From contig NC_089729.1 of the NCBI RefSeq assembly GCF_035083965.1, positions 15,860,964 to 15,924,963 on the forward strand: a DNA stretch of 64,000 nt. Direction: 5' to 3'. This stretch comes from Branchiostoma lanceolatum (lineage: Eukaryota > Chordata > Leptocardii > Amphioxiformes > Branchiostomatidae). The position numbers and the translations under genes were made by a program. Positions 52,385-63,914 of this stretch are shown here, in pieces. Position 1 is the stretch's first letter. Each line of letters opens with the position of its first letter. Under the pieces are notes generated by a model. The model had not been told where the DNA came from. It made no database searches and saw only the letters and a program-made list of their open reading frames with translations.

Positions 52385-53040
52385 AATAACAATTTAAGGG
52401 GTTAAGGTCTTCAGTGAGCAACAATAGACGAACGAATTTGCTTTCATAACCTATCTTCAGCAACTATATGTTTTATGGTTGCAAATCTGGGCAGCAAATT
52501 TGCATCATTTTTCAGCAAATTTGTACAATTTTTCAGTTTTGGGGCTAACAATGAGAACTGAAGATATTAAGGTCTTCATTGAGCAACGATAGACAAACGA
52601 ACATCATATTTTCAAAACCTTCAACAATTTTCAACAATTATATGTTTTATGGTACCAAATCTGGTAGCAAATTTTCACAATTTTTCAGCAAATTTGTACA
52701 ATCTTTCAGTTTGGGGGTTAACAATAAGAACTACTGATGTTTAGGTCTTCATTGAGCAACGATAGACAAACGAACATCATGTTTTCAAAACCTTCAACAA
52801 TTATATGTTTTATGGTACCAAATCTGGTAGCAAATTTTCACCATTTTCCAGCATATTTGTACAATCTTTCAGTTTTTTGCGGTTAACAATAAGAACTAAG
52901 GATGTTAAGGTCTTCATTGATGCATTGAGCAACAATAGACAAACGAACAACATGCTTTCATAACCTTCAACAATCTTCAATAACTATAAGTTTTACAGTA
53001 GCAAATCTGGGAAGCAAATCTGTACAATCTTTTAGTTGTT
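52385..53040 (+). repeat. tandem repeat, ~170-bp unit, ~4 copies
   Basis: Copies share GTCTTCATTGAGCAACGATAG, ACAAACGAACATCATG, AACAATTATATGTTTTATGG and AGCAAATTTGTACAATCTTT. The outer copies are the most diverged. Confidence 0.88.
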
Positions 53041-53310
53041 TTAGATTGCACCTTTTATGACATATGCCGTCAAATCTATCCAGTTCAATGATGATTACAA
53101 CATTTTCTCTCGAGATACTGCAATTATGATAGTTTTATGAGTGTTAGAGCCACTTAATTACTGGGTGCGAGAATTCATATTTTTAGGTGTCCAATAAAAC
53201 GAACTTTCTTTTTTAATTTGAGGAGATACATCAAAATCAAAATATAATCCGTCAAATCAACAATCTGCTTGGTTAAAACTATTTGGTTGGAAGATCAAGT
53301 TTTCAACGGT

Positions 53311-53391
53311 TCACCAGTGACGCTTTTCTACTGTTGGGTCCTGTTGGCTGCCTTGCACGCCGGCGCCGCGATCTCTCACTGCATAGGTGTA
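53311..53391 (-). CDS. candidate alternative last exon of the membrane-protein gene
   Basis: Acceptor TTTTCTTCTTCAG opens phase 0 into YTYAVRDRGAGVQGSQQD and ends KRHW at TGA 53311-53313. The YTYAV start matches the exon at 54102-54161, arguing for common descent. The rest differs because it is GC-rich here (CGGCGCCGGC). It would follow the cytoplasmic exon ending PPPS or the 16-codon exon at 54358-54405 in frame. Confidence 0.45.
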   Translation of the reverse strand, partial: YTYAVRDRGAGVQGSQQDPTVEKRHW

Positions 53392-53464
53392 CTGAAGAAG
53401 AAAACATATTCAATCACAGTAAGTCACATGCAACTTCTCTATGGAACATTTGTTAAATAAAAAC

Positions 53465-54100
53465 ATATGTTAGTGTGCCCAATACCTATTCCACCCACTC
53501 AAAGACAGATATAGAAGATCAATTACTCAGGATATTGGCAATTCATATCTTGCTGCTGTTCTCTCTTCATCTTTGCTGTGATTTTGACATAACATCTTTT
53601 GACATTAACTCATATGTTGTTCCTTTCATGAGTTGAATGATGTGAAGAATACTTTGATGTGCAAATGATGAACCAAAGTAATCGTGCCTGCACAATCAAA
53701 GTGCCTCAGTAGTGACTGCAGATAGTTTTGTTTGCTTATAACGTTTTTGCTCATTATGTGCATTAGACATTCAACCATTAGTTTTCCAGTCACGTACAGG
53801 CAGTATTCATTACATTTCCCTCCAGCACTGACCAAGCAGAATTGTCTTATTTCTTTCCTTTTCCTTATTTTCTTTTCCTTATTTCATTTACTTTAGTTCC
53901 TCAAACCATAGACATTTTCACACAGCACATTTATGTTTCTTCACCTTTAGCATGCTTATCTATAAAACACCACCTACATTACTACTAGCAACATGCTCTA
54001 CCTTCTGAGGAGCTTGCACGAAATATATACCAAACGTCAATAGAAGGGAACTAAGAGGAAATCACCCATAGGTACCGCTTAGTATATGCCCTTACTGTGA
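53465..54100. other. intron or intergenic
   Basis: No exon or repeat supported; the frame at 53626-53835 has no acceptor. Confidence 0.4.
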
Positions 54101-54101
54101 T

Positions 54102-54405
54102 CTACTGGTCAGTAAATCTTGGGCTGGAACTGGTGTCTCTTCCAGTCACTGCATATGTATACTGAAAGATTGGGAAAAATCATATTTCTGGGGATCTTTG
54201 TCCTCTATGGCATTTATTTTCAATATCTGGATAGTCTTGAAAACAAAATACTTGTTTTCAAGTATCTTTTCTTGAGACACGGATGACATTTACTACAATG
54301 CGCAGTTTCAGGAGACCTATGGAATCAGCAAGTCATCCACCATCACTTCACATTTACCACCTCATACACTTCAGCACCAGGGACAGGACCATATGCTCTC
54401 CTTGA
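54102..54405 (-). CDS. candidate last two exons of the membrane-protein gene
   Basis: Exon 54358-54405 (acceptor CTAACAACAG, SRRAYGPVPGAEVYEV, donor GTG/GTAAATG) and exon 54102-54161 (acceptor ATCTTTCAG, YTYAVTGRDTSSSPRFTDQ, TAG) are both phase 0, so they extend the frame after the exon ending PPPS at 58740. If the donor is skipped, the first exon ends instead at ...EVVNVK and TGA. The joined tail has several tyrosines (EVYEV, YTYAV) that could be phosphorylated. The distal copy at 49479-49775 preserves the first exon with mostly synonymous changes, supporting translation. Other last exons are possible, so this is one of several tails. Confidence 0.5.
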
Positions 54406-54419
54406 CTGTTGTTAGTGAG

Positions 54420-55875
54420 GTTTGAATGAATCTTGACCCTGGGATGGCGGTTAGATTGCAGTTCAAATGAAACTGCTTCACCTGAGGTGGATGATTAGAC
54501 ATGTGATTCAAAACTAAAAGCGATGAAGTATTACTTAACAGCAAAAGCTGCAAGGTTAAGTCAATCCATTGAAAAGAAAAGTTGCAAGTACACGTATATT
54601 ACTTCCTACAATCCAGATGTAGTAGCTATCTTGTTACCCTTCATGTTAAAACTTGATTTCACAAATGAAACATATTTACATCACATAAGCATGCATGCAT
54701 CTGTAGAACATGTACTGCGGTCTGATACCTAACCCTATTCTTATGTGCCTTCTTTTTCAGTGAAATTATTTTTGAGTCAGAGATTTGTTTCCATGGGCAT
54801 ATGTGTCTTCCCCAGCTCTTCTGTACAAGTTTAGTGACTTGCTAATTCTGTCTTTCACTTAGATAATAGGGCCAGTTTATGCAAGACACATTCCCTTCAT
54901 TGACAGTCATTTGCATTGTCATCTCTGAATCTAGATGCACCAGTCCTAGTGAAATTCAGCTTTCCACCCTCCCAGACAGTTTAGTACATTTCCTACTTGA
55001 CAACCACTTCAGGTTTGCAACAACACCAAATACAAGGATGTGGTTATGTATGCTCACACACGAAGATGACCCAAATGGTACTTCACTCATCGAAAAATAA
55101 CTGGAAAGCACATGGCTGAGCATGCTTCCAGCCTCCAGGCTACCGCTCCATGTTTGAGCTACGGTTTGAAGTATACGCTGGTAATTAATTCCCACCTAGA
55201 GCATGGACAAGGCTTACAGGCACGGATCTGTTGCCTATCAGAGTTACCACTTTGAAGTAAAATCGCCAGAAATGAATTTAATATTTTAGATAATATGTTG
55301 TGTAATCTACTTTTACACATACAGTATGTCACCGCAACCGTTGGCAGGTTTTGTGAAGGCCTTTCCCTACTTGCTCAGTCCTGCCAAACAAATTGAAATA
55401 TGGCAAAATGACACCAGACGTAAGCTTATTGTGAGATGAAAGCGGCATACTTGTTGACAAGACTTCTGCAGCATTAACGGCTTAAAAGCAGCAATTGTTC
55501 CGATAATAAGTGTTCATTACAGCTGCGTTGGAGGGTTGTTTGATGCCATTAGTAATCGTTTTTGATGCTGCATCTTTAATTCTATCAACCTTTTGCCACA
55601 GGATTTCAAAGATATCCTTGAAAGACTGGTAACACATGTTTCTTCCACATGTTTCTTCCTTAAAGTTGCCAAGTCATGTCTATTCTACAGATTGCACGGC
55701 TCAAAATGCTGTGTATATGCACTTATGTGCACCCAAAATTGGAGCTGTGCACCTAATTTTTTACTGTGGATGCACTTTGACATTTCCATGTATTTAGTAT
55801 TAGAAATGTAATTATATACAGCATGCTCTTGTCAGAAAAATAATAAAACCTTTGTTGTGTTACTTGTTAAAAAAT
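54420..55875. other. intron sequence (minus-strand gene), nothing else clear
   Basis: No convincing exon; frames at 54879-55195 open on both strands shadow each other. Confidence 0.4.
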
Positions 55876-55881
55876 TTCAAA

Positions 55882-56110
55882 GCGCACGTAGTCCAGTGGT
55901 TAGTGGCCCTGCCTCTGGAACTAGAAGCTGTGAGTTCAATCCCAGCTGTATCGCTTACTCGACATGCACGCTACCGGAAAGGGTTGCAGTTCGTGGTCCA
56001 CTGTTCATTGTGCTTATCAAAAAGAGCTTGGAGAATTTCCCCGGTACATTAAACCTGAACATCGTGTCTGTCTTCTCTGTCACAACCAGTGGAAGAATAG
56101 CTCTTCAGTG
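55882..56110 (+). mobile_element. tRNA-derived SINE
   Basis: A-box TAGTCCAGTGGTTAGTGGC and B-box GTGAGTTCAATCCCAGC at tRNA spacing, followed by a non-tRNA body (GTTGCAGTTCGTGGTCCACTG). A third head type distinct from the 7.7-kb and 45-kb SINEs; its body is not the same as theirs. Confidence 0.65.
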
Positions 56111-56479
56111 CCAAACAGGATGATTATATCACCATCACTATTCATCGTTTTCAAACCAGGTTTACTTTTTATGTTGTGCACCCAGAATTCTTTTCTGTGC
56201 ATCTAAATTTTTAGGTTAGGTGCACCTTCAAATGAATTTTGATTGGCATCTTGCTCAGCACATTTGATTTTGGACCATAACACATAATCAACTATGTTGC
56301 TCATGTCACATGGTCATTTTGAATGGGACATCATGATTGTAAATCAGAACAATGTCAGATGCGATGCAAATAACACAGCACCATGAGCCAATCTCCACAA
56401 TGACGTTTTTCTGGTGTAGCATTTCATTTACAAACAAGGAAAAGCTGGAAAGTTCAGACTGTGGCAAAGCATGCGTTGT

Positions 56480-56715
56480 TGATACCTAGCAGCGTGGTTT
56501 CACCACAGGTCACGTTTTCAGCCAAGTACACCTGGTTAACCCTACTCTTCTCGATAAGCGTGTGTTGCTTGTGTTTTTGTACGACGTGCAGAGGTTTCAC
56601 ATTCTCCCGTGCATGTGACTGCCGGCTTTTAGGTTCCCATCAGAAGGACTATGCAACCCCTCACACCATACATTTTTGCGTGAGAGGGGTTCGAGCTTCC
56701 ACCCTCTGGATCTAC
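56480..56715 (+). repeat. dispersed repeat shared with the 14-21 kb array
   Basis: CCTACTCTTCTCGATAAG, GTTTTTGTACGACGTGCAGA and CATCAGAAGGAC match the block at 15330-15470 of the tandem array (TTCTCGATAAGTGTGTTGGG, TTTTACGTGCA). It is diverged, so the block is an older dispersed family, not part of the array alone. Confidence 0.6.
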
Positions 56716-57684
56716 AGAATTTGATCTAAACGTCAAGGCAGCTGGACGTCATGACAGTGATAGACAGGCTGGAGCTTTGAAATGTCAAAAGTGACGTCAG
56801 GACCTGACTCTAAAACCACTTCTCTTGCAGCTGAGTTACACCAAAGGGTTTTTATACCAGTTAACGGACCTACTTACAAGAATACACAAATGTCAACAAC
56901 AAACGATATAGATACGTCAACTATATAGATACGGGTCAGCTGCTAAGCTAAGGCATGGTGCTAAGCATAGAAAAAAAACCTTATTTGGATCCAAAGAACA
57001 GGATATTTAGTTCAGGTGGCACCTTTAAAACATATTGAAGTGGTTAAACTTCTTAGTTGTGAAATTCTGTCAAATATTCATTTGAAATTTATTCATAGTG
57101 GCGGCTAGTGCAGCTTATCATACTACCTGTACCAAGCAGTCACACAGCTATCATACACATGAGAAATAAAGCTTCACAAAAAATATGGATCTTCTAATGT
57201 TTGTTGAATACAAAACTGACCATAGAAAAATGATGTGGCGTCCAAAGATTTGTTACACTCTAACATATGTTTCATACCGTCTATGAAAATGGAATTTAAT
57301 AGAGAGATGTCAAAGATGCGGAGTTTTGTTGATGTTAGTGGTGTCTTTTTTCGTAATGATTTTGTTAGTAGGGCCCCCGCATTTAGTGCATTCAGTGCAT
57401 TCAGCCCATTTCCTGTTGAAATATGAGCTGGACTGCCCTCCTCACATGAGGTGAGAAGTGCACACAATTACCATTTTAACATCAAAAGAAAGCTAGAATA
57501 TCATAGAAGCCAATACGTATTCATATTCAATTAAATTAGCCACCAACTTCTGATGAGAGCAACAGTACAAAAGCATGCTAAGTTAGGGCACACTGTCTAG
57601 CATAGCACAGCATTTGCCGCTCATAACACGGAGTGCGAAGGTTGTAGGCTTGGGTGCACTGAGTGTTTATCATTATCACACAAT

Positions 57685-57780
57685 CTAAAGCGTTGTCCAA
57701 AAGTAACAAAAGTCATACAGTCTCATGGACTGCTCAAAACTGCGAGTAGAAATTTCAGATGTTCTTCCAGATCTAGACAC
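57685..57780 (-). CDS. candidate alternative last exon (weak)
   Basis: Acceptor TCAGCTCACTGCAG opens phase 0 into VSRSGRTSEISTRSFEQSMR and ends at TAG 57685-57687 (31 aa). It is the nearest in-phase candidate after the exon ending at 58740. Ser/Arg-rich with no motif. A neighbouring acceptor near 57425 also opens a phase-0 frame (SSYFNRKWAECTEC), showing that chance frames are common here. Confidence 0.28.
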   Translation of the reverse strand: MSRSGRTSEISTRSFEQSMRLYDFCYFWTTL

Positions 57781-58184
57781 CTGCAGTGAGCTGACATCAA
57801 AGCACTCCAGGACCTACCCTGTCATCCCAAAGTGCGTGCTTCTTGACAGATTCTTTACAAAATCAAATCGTCACAGCTGTCAAGACTAGCTCCATACAGA
57901 GCATTTCAAGACTTGCTATTATCCCTGAAATTGCCATATATATGCATAAAATCAAACAAGCTACTGTAACAACCTTGTTTGACTTAAGATTAGATGAAAT
58001 AGAACTGATAAACAAGTTTCTGAAGGTCTTTTTTCCAGGACATGTCAGCATGGTGCCACACACTACTTAATATGAAAACACTCTTACTATTCACAGCTGT
58101 ATGTACATGTAATAGGATAATTTTTTCAAATGTTTTTTTTGATAGTTTCTTTTCTATAGCTGCAAGCAAAACATGTTGGTCTCC

Positions 58185-58738
58185 AGGGAGATTTAATCTA
58201 TGTTATGCGTGGGGGACATCGTGTAAGATCTTCTTCACTTGAGCTTATTATAAGTATATCACCTGCTATTGTGAAAATTACATTCAGAGATTTTTAAAAA
58301 TAATATATTAAGTTGATTTCACATTAGATTTAATCTATGTTATTCATCGGGGACATCGTGTAAGATATTCCAACTCATTTGAGCTCAAGTATCACCTGCT
58401 ATTGTGCAAATTACATGATTGTACATTTAAGAGATTTTAAAAAAATTATATATAAAGTCGATTTCAAATTATATTTAATCTATGTTATTCATCGGGGACA
58501 TCGTGTAAGATATTCCAACTCATTTGAGCTTTTGATAAGTATCACCTACTATTGTGCAAATTACATTCAGAGATTTTTTTGTAAAGTTGATTTCACATTT
58601 AGATTTAATCTATGTTATGCGTGGGGGACATCGTGTAAGATCTTCCTCACTTGAGCTTATAACAAGAATCACCTGCTATTGTGCAAATCACATTCAGAGA
58701 TTTAAAAAAAAAGTTGATTTCACATTATTTCATACTTA
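58185..58738 (-). repeat. tandem repeat, ~140-bp unit, 4 copies
   Basis: Units share TTTAATCTATGTTAT, GGGGGACATCGTGTAAGAT, TCACCTGCTATTGTG and CATTCAGAGATTT. The array abuts the splice donor of the exon ending at 58740, so it fills the start of the next intron. Confidence 0.9.
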
Positions 58739-58739
58739 C

Positions 58740-61700
58740 TGAGGGTGGTGGTGTACGGTTGTCCCTCAACAATGGCTCCCTCTCAGCACGATCACCACTA
58801 TAACGTAAGTAGTGATCCCTAAGGAACAAAAAAGGAGAATTGTCATCCTAGATACTGTAAATGCATTTAAGTTCGCGTGGTTTTTATTTCGCGCTAAGGC
58901 GAAAATGGAGTGTTAGCAGTGGTTTTAAGTTTGCGGCAGCGCTATAGTCACATTACTGCTACAGTATTGGAGAAAAATGTTTGTGGTGGCTTTAAGTTCG
59001 CGGTAAAACAGTCGCCACGAAAACCGCGAACATAAAACCACCGCGAACATTTCTGCATTTACAGTATTCAGTAGCAGTGTTGTAAAGGCCATTTCAAGAA
59101 CAAGTGACTAAAATGACATGTATGAGAAAGTGAGGACACCATAGACAGTACATTTATCACTTTAACATAGCGGCAGGAAAATATAGCGGTTTGGGGAAAA
59201 TGGAGTAGGTCACAGCACTTAAATTCAACGGTTTGAACAAACATTACTGTCTGAAATAACAGTGATCAAATATCAGCGTTGATGAAATTTTAGCGGTTAA
59301 CTAGTGACCGTTAGATTAGCTAAAATTAAGTTAACAAATCAAGAATAAGAGTAACAGTATCTTTGCCATCCTCCCTTTATCCAATACTTCATTTTGTTCA
59401 CTGTGAGGGATTTGGTTCTGCCATATGCTGGGAAAGGAGGTGTCGCAGTTTTTAAGTTTGTGTTTTAAAAAAAAACACGCAGAAATGCAAGACAGAGCAT
59501 ATGTTTGCTATGTGATGAGTTAACATATCAAGAATATTTCATGATTTTTAAAAGGTATAACTTAACCACTGCGTCCAAAACTAAGGAAATTTGTTTCAGA
59601 TAAGATAAAAAATGTACTAGTACAGCAGTGTCCTCGATGCTTTCAATCAATCTAATATCAGAACTGAATTTGTAAAACATCACATATACATGTATCTCAA
59701 ATATACCAGTCCTGCTTTCCAAAACCAAGTACAACAAACTAAGTGAATTATATAAGGGTATGGTTTGTGATGTTGTTTTTTATTTGTACTTTTTGTTGTT
59801 TTCTGTTTGAAATGTTGTTCTTTTTTGTTCTGTAAGTACACAATCTCTATGTACTGTTTTCACTTTAAGTTAGTGAATCGAGCCTCATCAGTAAAGTTAC
59901 ACTTTTAAGAGTTATTTTGTTAGAGAAAATAATAATTGGAAAGACAGCTGTGTGAAAAATTAGCATTGGGCAAACTCAAGCATTTCATAGGACAGGGACA
60001 GCAGAAACATGCTGGGAGAGTCAGACATACCATCGCCCTCTCTGCACACTTGCTTGTAGTGTGCTGAAAAAAGTGATAGCTCATTGTAGAGACAGATGGA
60101 GTCAGGTCACACAAATATAGGAGATTTTAAGTAGTATGTGAACGGAGTATACATTTTGCACACAAAACTAAGTAAGATAAGTTCCAAGTTTTTTTTCTTT
60201 TTAAATTAGTTTTAAATATGCAAAGGTGCAGGAATAAGCTGTTTCAGAACAAATCTATAGTCCATATTGATTTATAAGTAATAGATAATCATTACATCTT
60301 TAGTGACATTACTGTGTTACAACCACTCAGGGCTTTTTCTAAAGAGGGGAACAAAGACACTGTGCCCCCCTGCCCTGACATTGCGCCCGCTTAACCTGGG
60401 GAGAAGATTCTCAAGGAGACGAGCATAAAATTATCATTGACCATGCAGGGTTGCTACTATGTCATAATTATGTACTATGATTATGTAGCCCCAGTCTTAA
60501 GCTGTGACTGGCTGACATTAATTTTGCCCCACAGGAAGCCTTATATTTCAAATTCAACTTCTTGGAAACTCCACCCCCCCCCCTGCTTGGTTGCCCCTCT
60601 CCCTTGCAATGCTCCCCTTTGCAATTTTTTCCTAGGAAATCCCTACATCATTCTGACTACAGAATCAACAGTTAAACTTACAGTGGTCCCTGGGATGTCC
60701 TCCCCATAGCAGGGGTCATGCCGCTTGGGGGGAGGAAGGGATCTTCTTCATCAATCTCTATGTACTGTTTTCTGTAAAAAGAAGTGTACGCAAATATTGG
60801 TTATACAATCATGTAGTCACATAAGGGTAATACAGTTCACACGATCAGGCAACCACCTGTTGCAGGCAACCATCTTCAGTCAAGCTACAAATGTAAATTA
60901 AAACAGTCCTGTCAATTTTTACATACTTAGTTAACCCCACCCCCAGCAACCGTTTTTTCCTCAGTCCCTTGAGTGGTTGCCAAATTAAGGTTTGACTGTA
61001 CAACAAAACTAGAACTAAATCAGAATTTGCTAAATATCTCATATTTCAAATTTACCACAGACAGCTTCATGGCAAGAAAATCTTTAATTTGCATGTCATT
61101 TTGTTTGCAGCTACAGTGTAACAATGAAAAGTTAACGATAACTACCAGGGCTTCCACACTCGCTACCCTGAAAAGATTTTTCAGAGTAGGGAGTGTACGA
61201 GCCCTCAGGCTGGTAGTTATTGGATGGCATCTGGGCTAACAACTGACACCATACACGTGTAGACTGAAGCAGTATGCCCCAAGAGGAAGGCCTGTTATTG
61301 TCCAAGCAGAGGTTAGGCTCTGACTTGTTTTTGATGTCTTTTTATGCGCTTCCGTCGGGCTTTCTATTTTGTCAGGTTTTCTTCATGTCTGCAGGCCAAA
61401 CCAATGTGTGGAAGAGATAACTAAATTATTTTTTTTTAAAAACCTGACAAAAATGAAAAGAGGTCAAAACAAGCGGGAGCCTAATAACCTTTGCTTGGAG
61501 AGTATATCACAGGTGGTAGGTTACTACGTCAACCTTATATAATGTCACTGGGACCTTTTCAAACTGATAGAATCTTCCACAGGAAATTGAGTAAAGACAG
61601 GATATATAATATATATATATTATATATATATATAATATATCATAAAAGAATAGCTGCAGGCAATTGACAACCTTTTCAGAGTTATGTGATACAAAATACA

Positions 61701-63900
61701 ATATGGAGGCAATCCTAACAATCTGTAAATCCATAATTGCGTTTGGTAATTTTAGTGGCTTAGGGATATGTGAGTAGTTCACTGCATTTAATTCTAACGG
61801 TGGGAATAAACATTACCGTCCCAAATGTTAGTGATCAAACATTTGCGATGATGAAATGTCAGCGGTTGACTAGTGACCGTCAAAGTAGATAAAATTAAGT
61901 TAACGTTAACAAATCAAGAATTACAGTATATTGTGAGCTACCTTTATCCTAGACAATATATTATAAACCTTGGTCAATCTTACTCTTTCATCTGAACAAC
62001 TTGTTTCTTTGGACAATTTCATAGTCTTTCAGGAATAGTTACGACGAAATTTGTAGTCCTGGTGAAAACTGAAGCCTATCATTATATCATTATTACCTTT
62101 TTTAATTTTTTATGAATACAAAGTGGCGACATAACATGGACTAATTAAGTGCCAGACAGTTCGACACGTAGCTGTCCTTCTCTGCTGGTGATGATTGTAT
62201 ACTGTAAATCACTTCAATATAGCACATGGAGTACATGGAGGCACTTAATTTCAACGGTGTGAACTAACATTACTGTCTCAAATATTAGTGATCAAATATT
62301 TGCGATGATGAAATTTTAGCTGTAACGGTTGACTTTAAGTTAGTAATCGTTAAATCAGCTAAAATCAAGTTACAGTTAGCAAGTCAAGAATTACAGATTG
62401 AGTTTTCTTCTCACATTCATAGTAGGATTAGGCCACACCAATTTAATTTCTTGGTTAACAGATTTTTATTTTCCAAAAAAAAAATTTTAGAAAAAAAAAT
62501 CATGAAAACAGAAGGCTCCGTTAACCAAGAAATTAACTTGGCGTGGCCTTAGATTGTTCATGTAAGTCCATGACATGAAAATAGCTTTATGTAAAATCCA
62601 TCCTTTGGATCCATTAACAGCTTAATGGATTTTAAAAATATTTGAAAATGCAAACATAAAGATAAAGCACTTAGTCTAAGAGAGTGCAACTGTCTGTCCC
62701 AGATTATCACCTTGTGTTTACATAATTAAAGGATAATTTCATCTGAACTCTTGTTTGGTATATTGAACTGCACAATAATGTATCTTGCAAAATCATAATT
62801 CATGATAACAAATCCTGGACCAAGGTACATAATTTAACAATTCCAAAAGCTAATTTCCAGGTCCATCACAAGAATCCGTTCATAAAGCCCCTGTCACACA
62901 ATTGACAAGCTTTGGCAATATTTGTTTAACACCATGCAGAAGGTCGCCTGATTTTAAAATCAACAGATGGTTGTGCAAATCTTTCGTCTGAAATGGTTGA
63001 CAATCATACAATCAGCACATTGAGAACTCTACTTCGAGCAAAGGGACATTATGCAATAGGTCAGACACTTATACTTTTGTCACATTTTTGCCGTTACTTA
63101 ATTCAAGCAGGAAGACGCCGGGTAGAAAAGGTGTTAAAAAAGCATTGAATGTAAACTTTTAGCGTTATGCAGTAGCCTGCAACGGAGGCAATGATGTGCA
63201 TCGTGCTACTGTATTATGCCATTTCCTTCAAATTTGCATTTCACTTTTCTGGACGAAAATAAATGTTGGTTACGGACAGAAATAATGGGGGTGGAACCCT
63301 CTGGGAATTAGGTTGCGATGTTTAAACATTAAAGTCTTCAGTGTCTTATTACACTAAAAAAAAATTAGTACCCAGGGAACAATTAATCTGACTTTAAAGA
63401 ATTATTTTTGGCTTTCTTACATGTTTTCATGCACCACATGTTTTTGTTTAATATGTATATTTTCGGTTAGTAATGTGTTACTTATACCTCTCAACAATCT
63501 TATGTTACTAGTGTTACTGTTGTCACAAGTTTGTTTTCTTTGTTATACTGTTTTCATTCGTAGTCTCGGCCCCATTGAATATCAATTTGCCAGAATTGAA
63601 TGGGCCTCCCAGCTGTCTGAAAATTCAATAAACGAGTAAAAAAATTCTGTTTCCAATTTCCTTGACTGCTTTCATGTATAATTGTTGGAAATCCCTACCA
63701 TCTTTTTTTCTACTTCTTTTTAACCCTTTGGTTGATGACAATTTTAAGAGAGCAATTTTAAGATCTCTAAAAATTGATGTATCAAAACAATTTCCTACCT
63801 TCTGCCAAGTCGTTGCCATGCCAACGAAGCCAGTACCATGGAAACGGTAAACAACAGTCCAACAGCCAATGAAGAGACTAGCATGTAGGCCATTCCCTCC
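58740..63900 (-). CDS. single-pass membrane protein, three exons of an incomplete gene
   Basis: Exons 63799-63900, 60682-60771 and 58740-58818 have strong acceptors (TTGCTTCCACAG, CTTTTTACAG, TTTTTTGTTCCTTAG) and donors (GTAGGA, GTAAGT, GTAAGT) and share phase 2, so they join without a break. The first encodes a membrane helix (MAYMLVSSLAVGLLFTVSMV) followed by basic WQRLGRR, placing later residues in the cytoplasm. The second contains QYIEIDEEDPFLPPSG, the third DHYLRYSGDRAEREPLLRDN. YIEI fits a YxxPhi and EREPLL an [DE]xxxL[LI] sorting motif, suggesting endosomal or lysosomal traffic. The ectodomain exons lie beyond the window; last exons are listed separately. Family not recognised. Confidence 0.65.
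58853..59066. mobile_element. MITE, 214 bp
   Basis: Terminal inverted repeats TACTGTAAATGCATTTAAGT and its partner ending TGCATTTACAGTA. Inside are repeated GTTCGCG / CGCGAAC motifs in both orientations. No coding capacity. It sits in the intron just upstream (minus sense) of exon 58740-58818. Confidence 0.85.
59210..59345 (+). repeat. dispersed repeat, copy A
   Basis: CACTTAAATTCAACGGTTTG...GTGATCAAATATCAGCG...TAGCGGTTAACTAGTGACCG; related copies lie at 61780-61925 and 62245-62395. Probably a MITE family: copies B and C end in AATTACAG near a TACTGTAAAT-like start. Confidence 0.65.
61138..61220. mobile_element. foldback MITE
   Basis: ATAACTACCAGGGCTTCCAC...CTGAAAA and TTTTTCAGAGTAGGGAGTGT...TGGTAGTTAT are inverted arms with almost no spacer. 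Confidence 0.8.
61301..61499. mobile_element. foldback MITE, ~199 bp
   Basis: Arms start TCCAAGCAGAGGTTAGGCTC and, on the other strand, TCCAAGCAAAGGTTATTAGG; both continue through CTTGTTTT and GTCAGGTTTT. No coding capacity. Confidence 0.8.
61604..61641. repeat. (TA)n microsatellite
   Basis: Interrupted TA run, self-complementary over ~36 bases. Confidence 0.9.
61780..61925 (+). repeat. dispersed repeat, copy B
   Basis: Matches copy A at 59210: TTCTAACGGTGGGAATAAACATTACCGT, GTGATCAAACATTTGCGATG, GGTTGACTAGTGACCGT. Carries GTTAACGTTAAC near 61900. Confidence 0.65.
62245..62395 (+). repeat. dispersed repeat, copy C
   Basis: Closest to copy B (TTTCAACGGTGTGAAC, TTAGTGATCAAATATTTGCG, ACGGTTGACTTTAAGTTAG), with a small duplication in the middle. 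Confidence 0.65.
62428..62551. mobile_element. 118-bp MITE with TTA duplication
   Basis: Inverted ends GGCCACACCAATTTAATTTC...TTGGTTAA and GGCCACGCCAAGTTAATTTC...TTGGTTAA differ at two of 28 positions. Both sides carry TTA (62428-62430 and 62549-62551), the target duplication typical of PIF/Harbinger elements. Non-coding. Confidence 0.85.
62560..63795. other. intron of the membrane-protein gene
   Basis: AT-rich, no other exon supported. Confidence 0.45.
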
Positions 63901-63914
63901 CTGTGGAAGCAAAA

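Noticed and set aside
57174..57467. 97-codon minus-strand frame
   Set aside because: A competing frame from the acceptor near 57425 is also open; neither has support beyond lack of stops.
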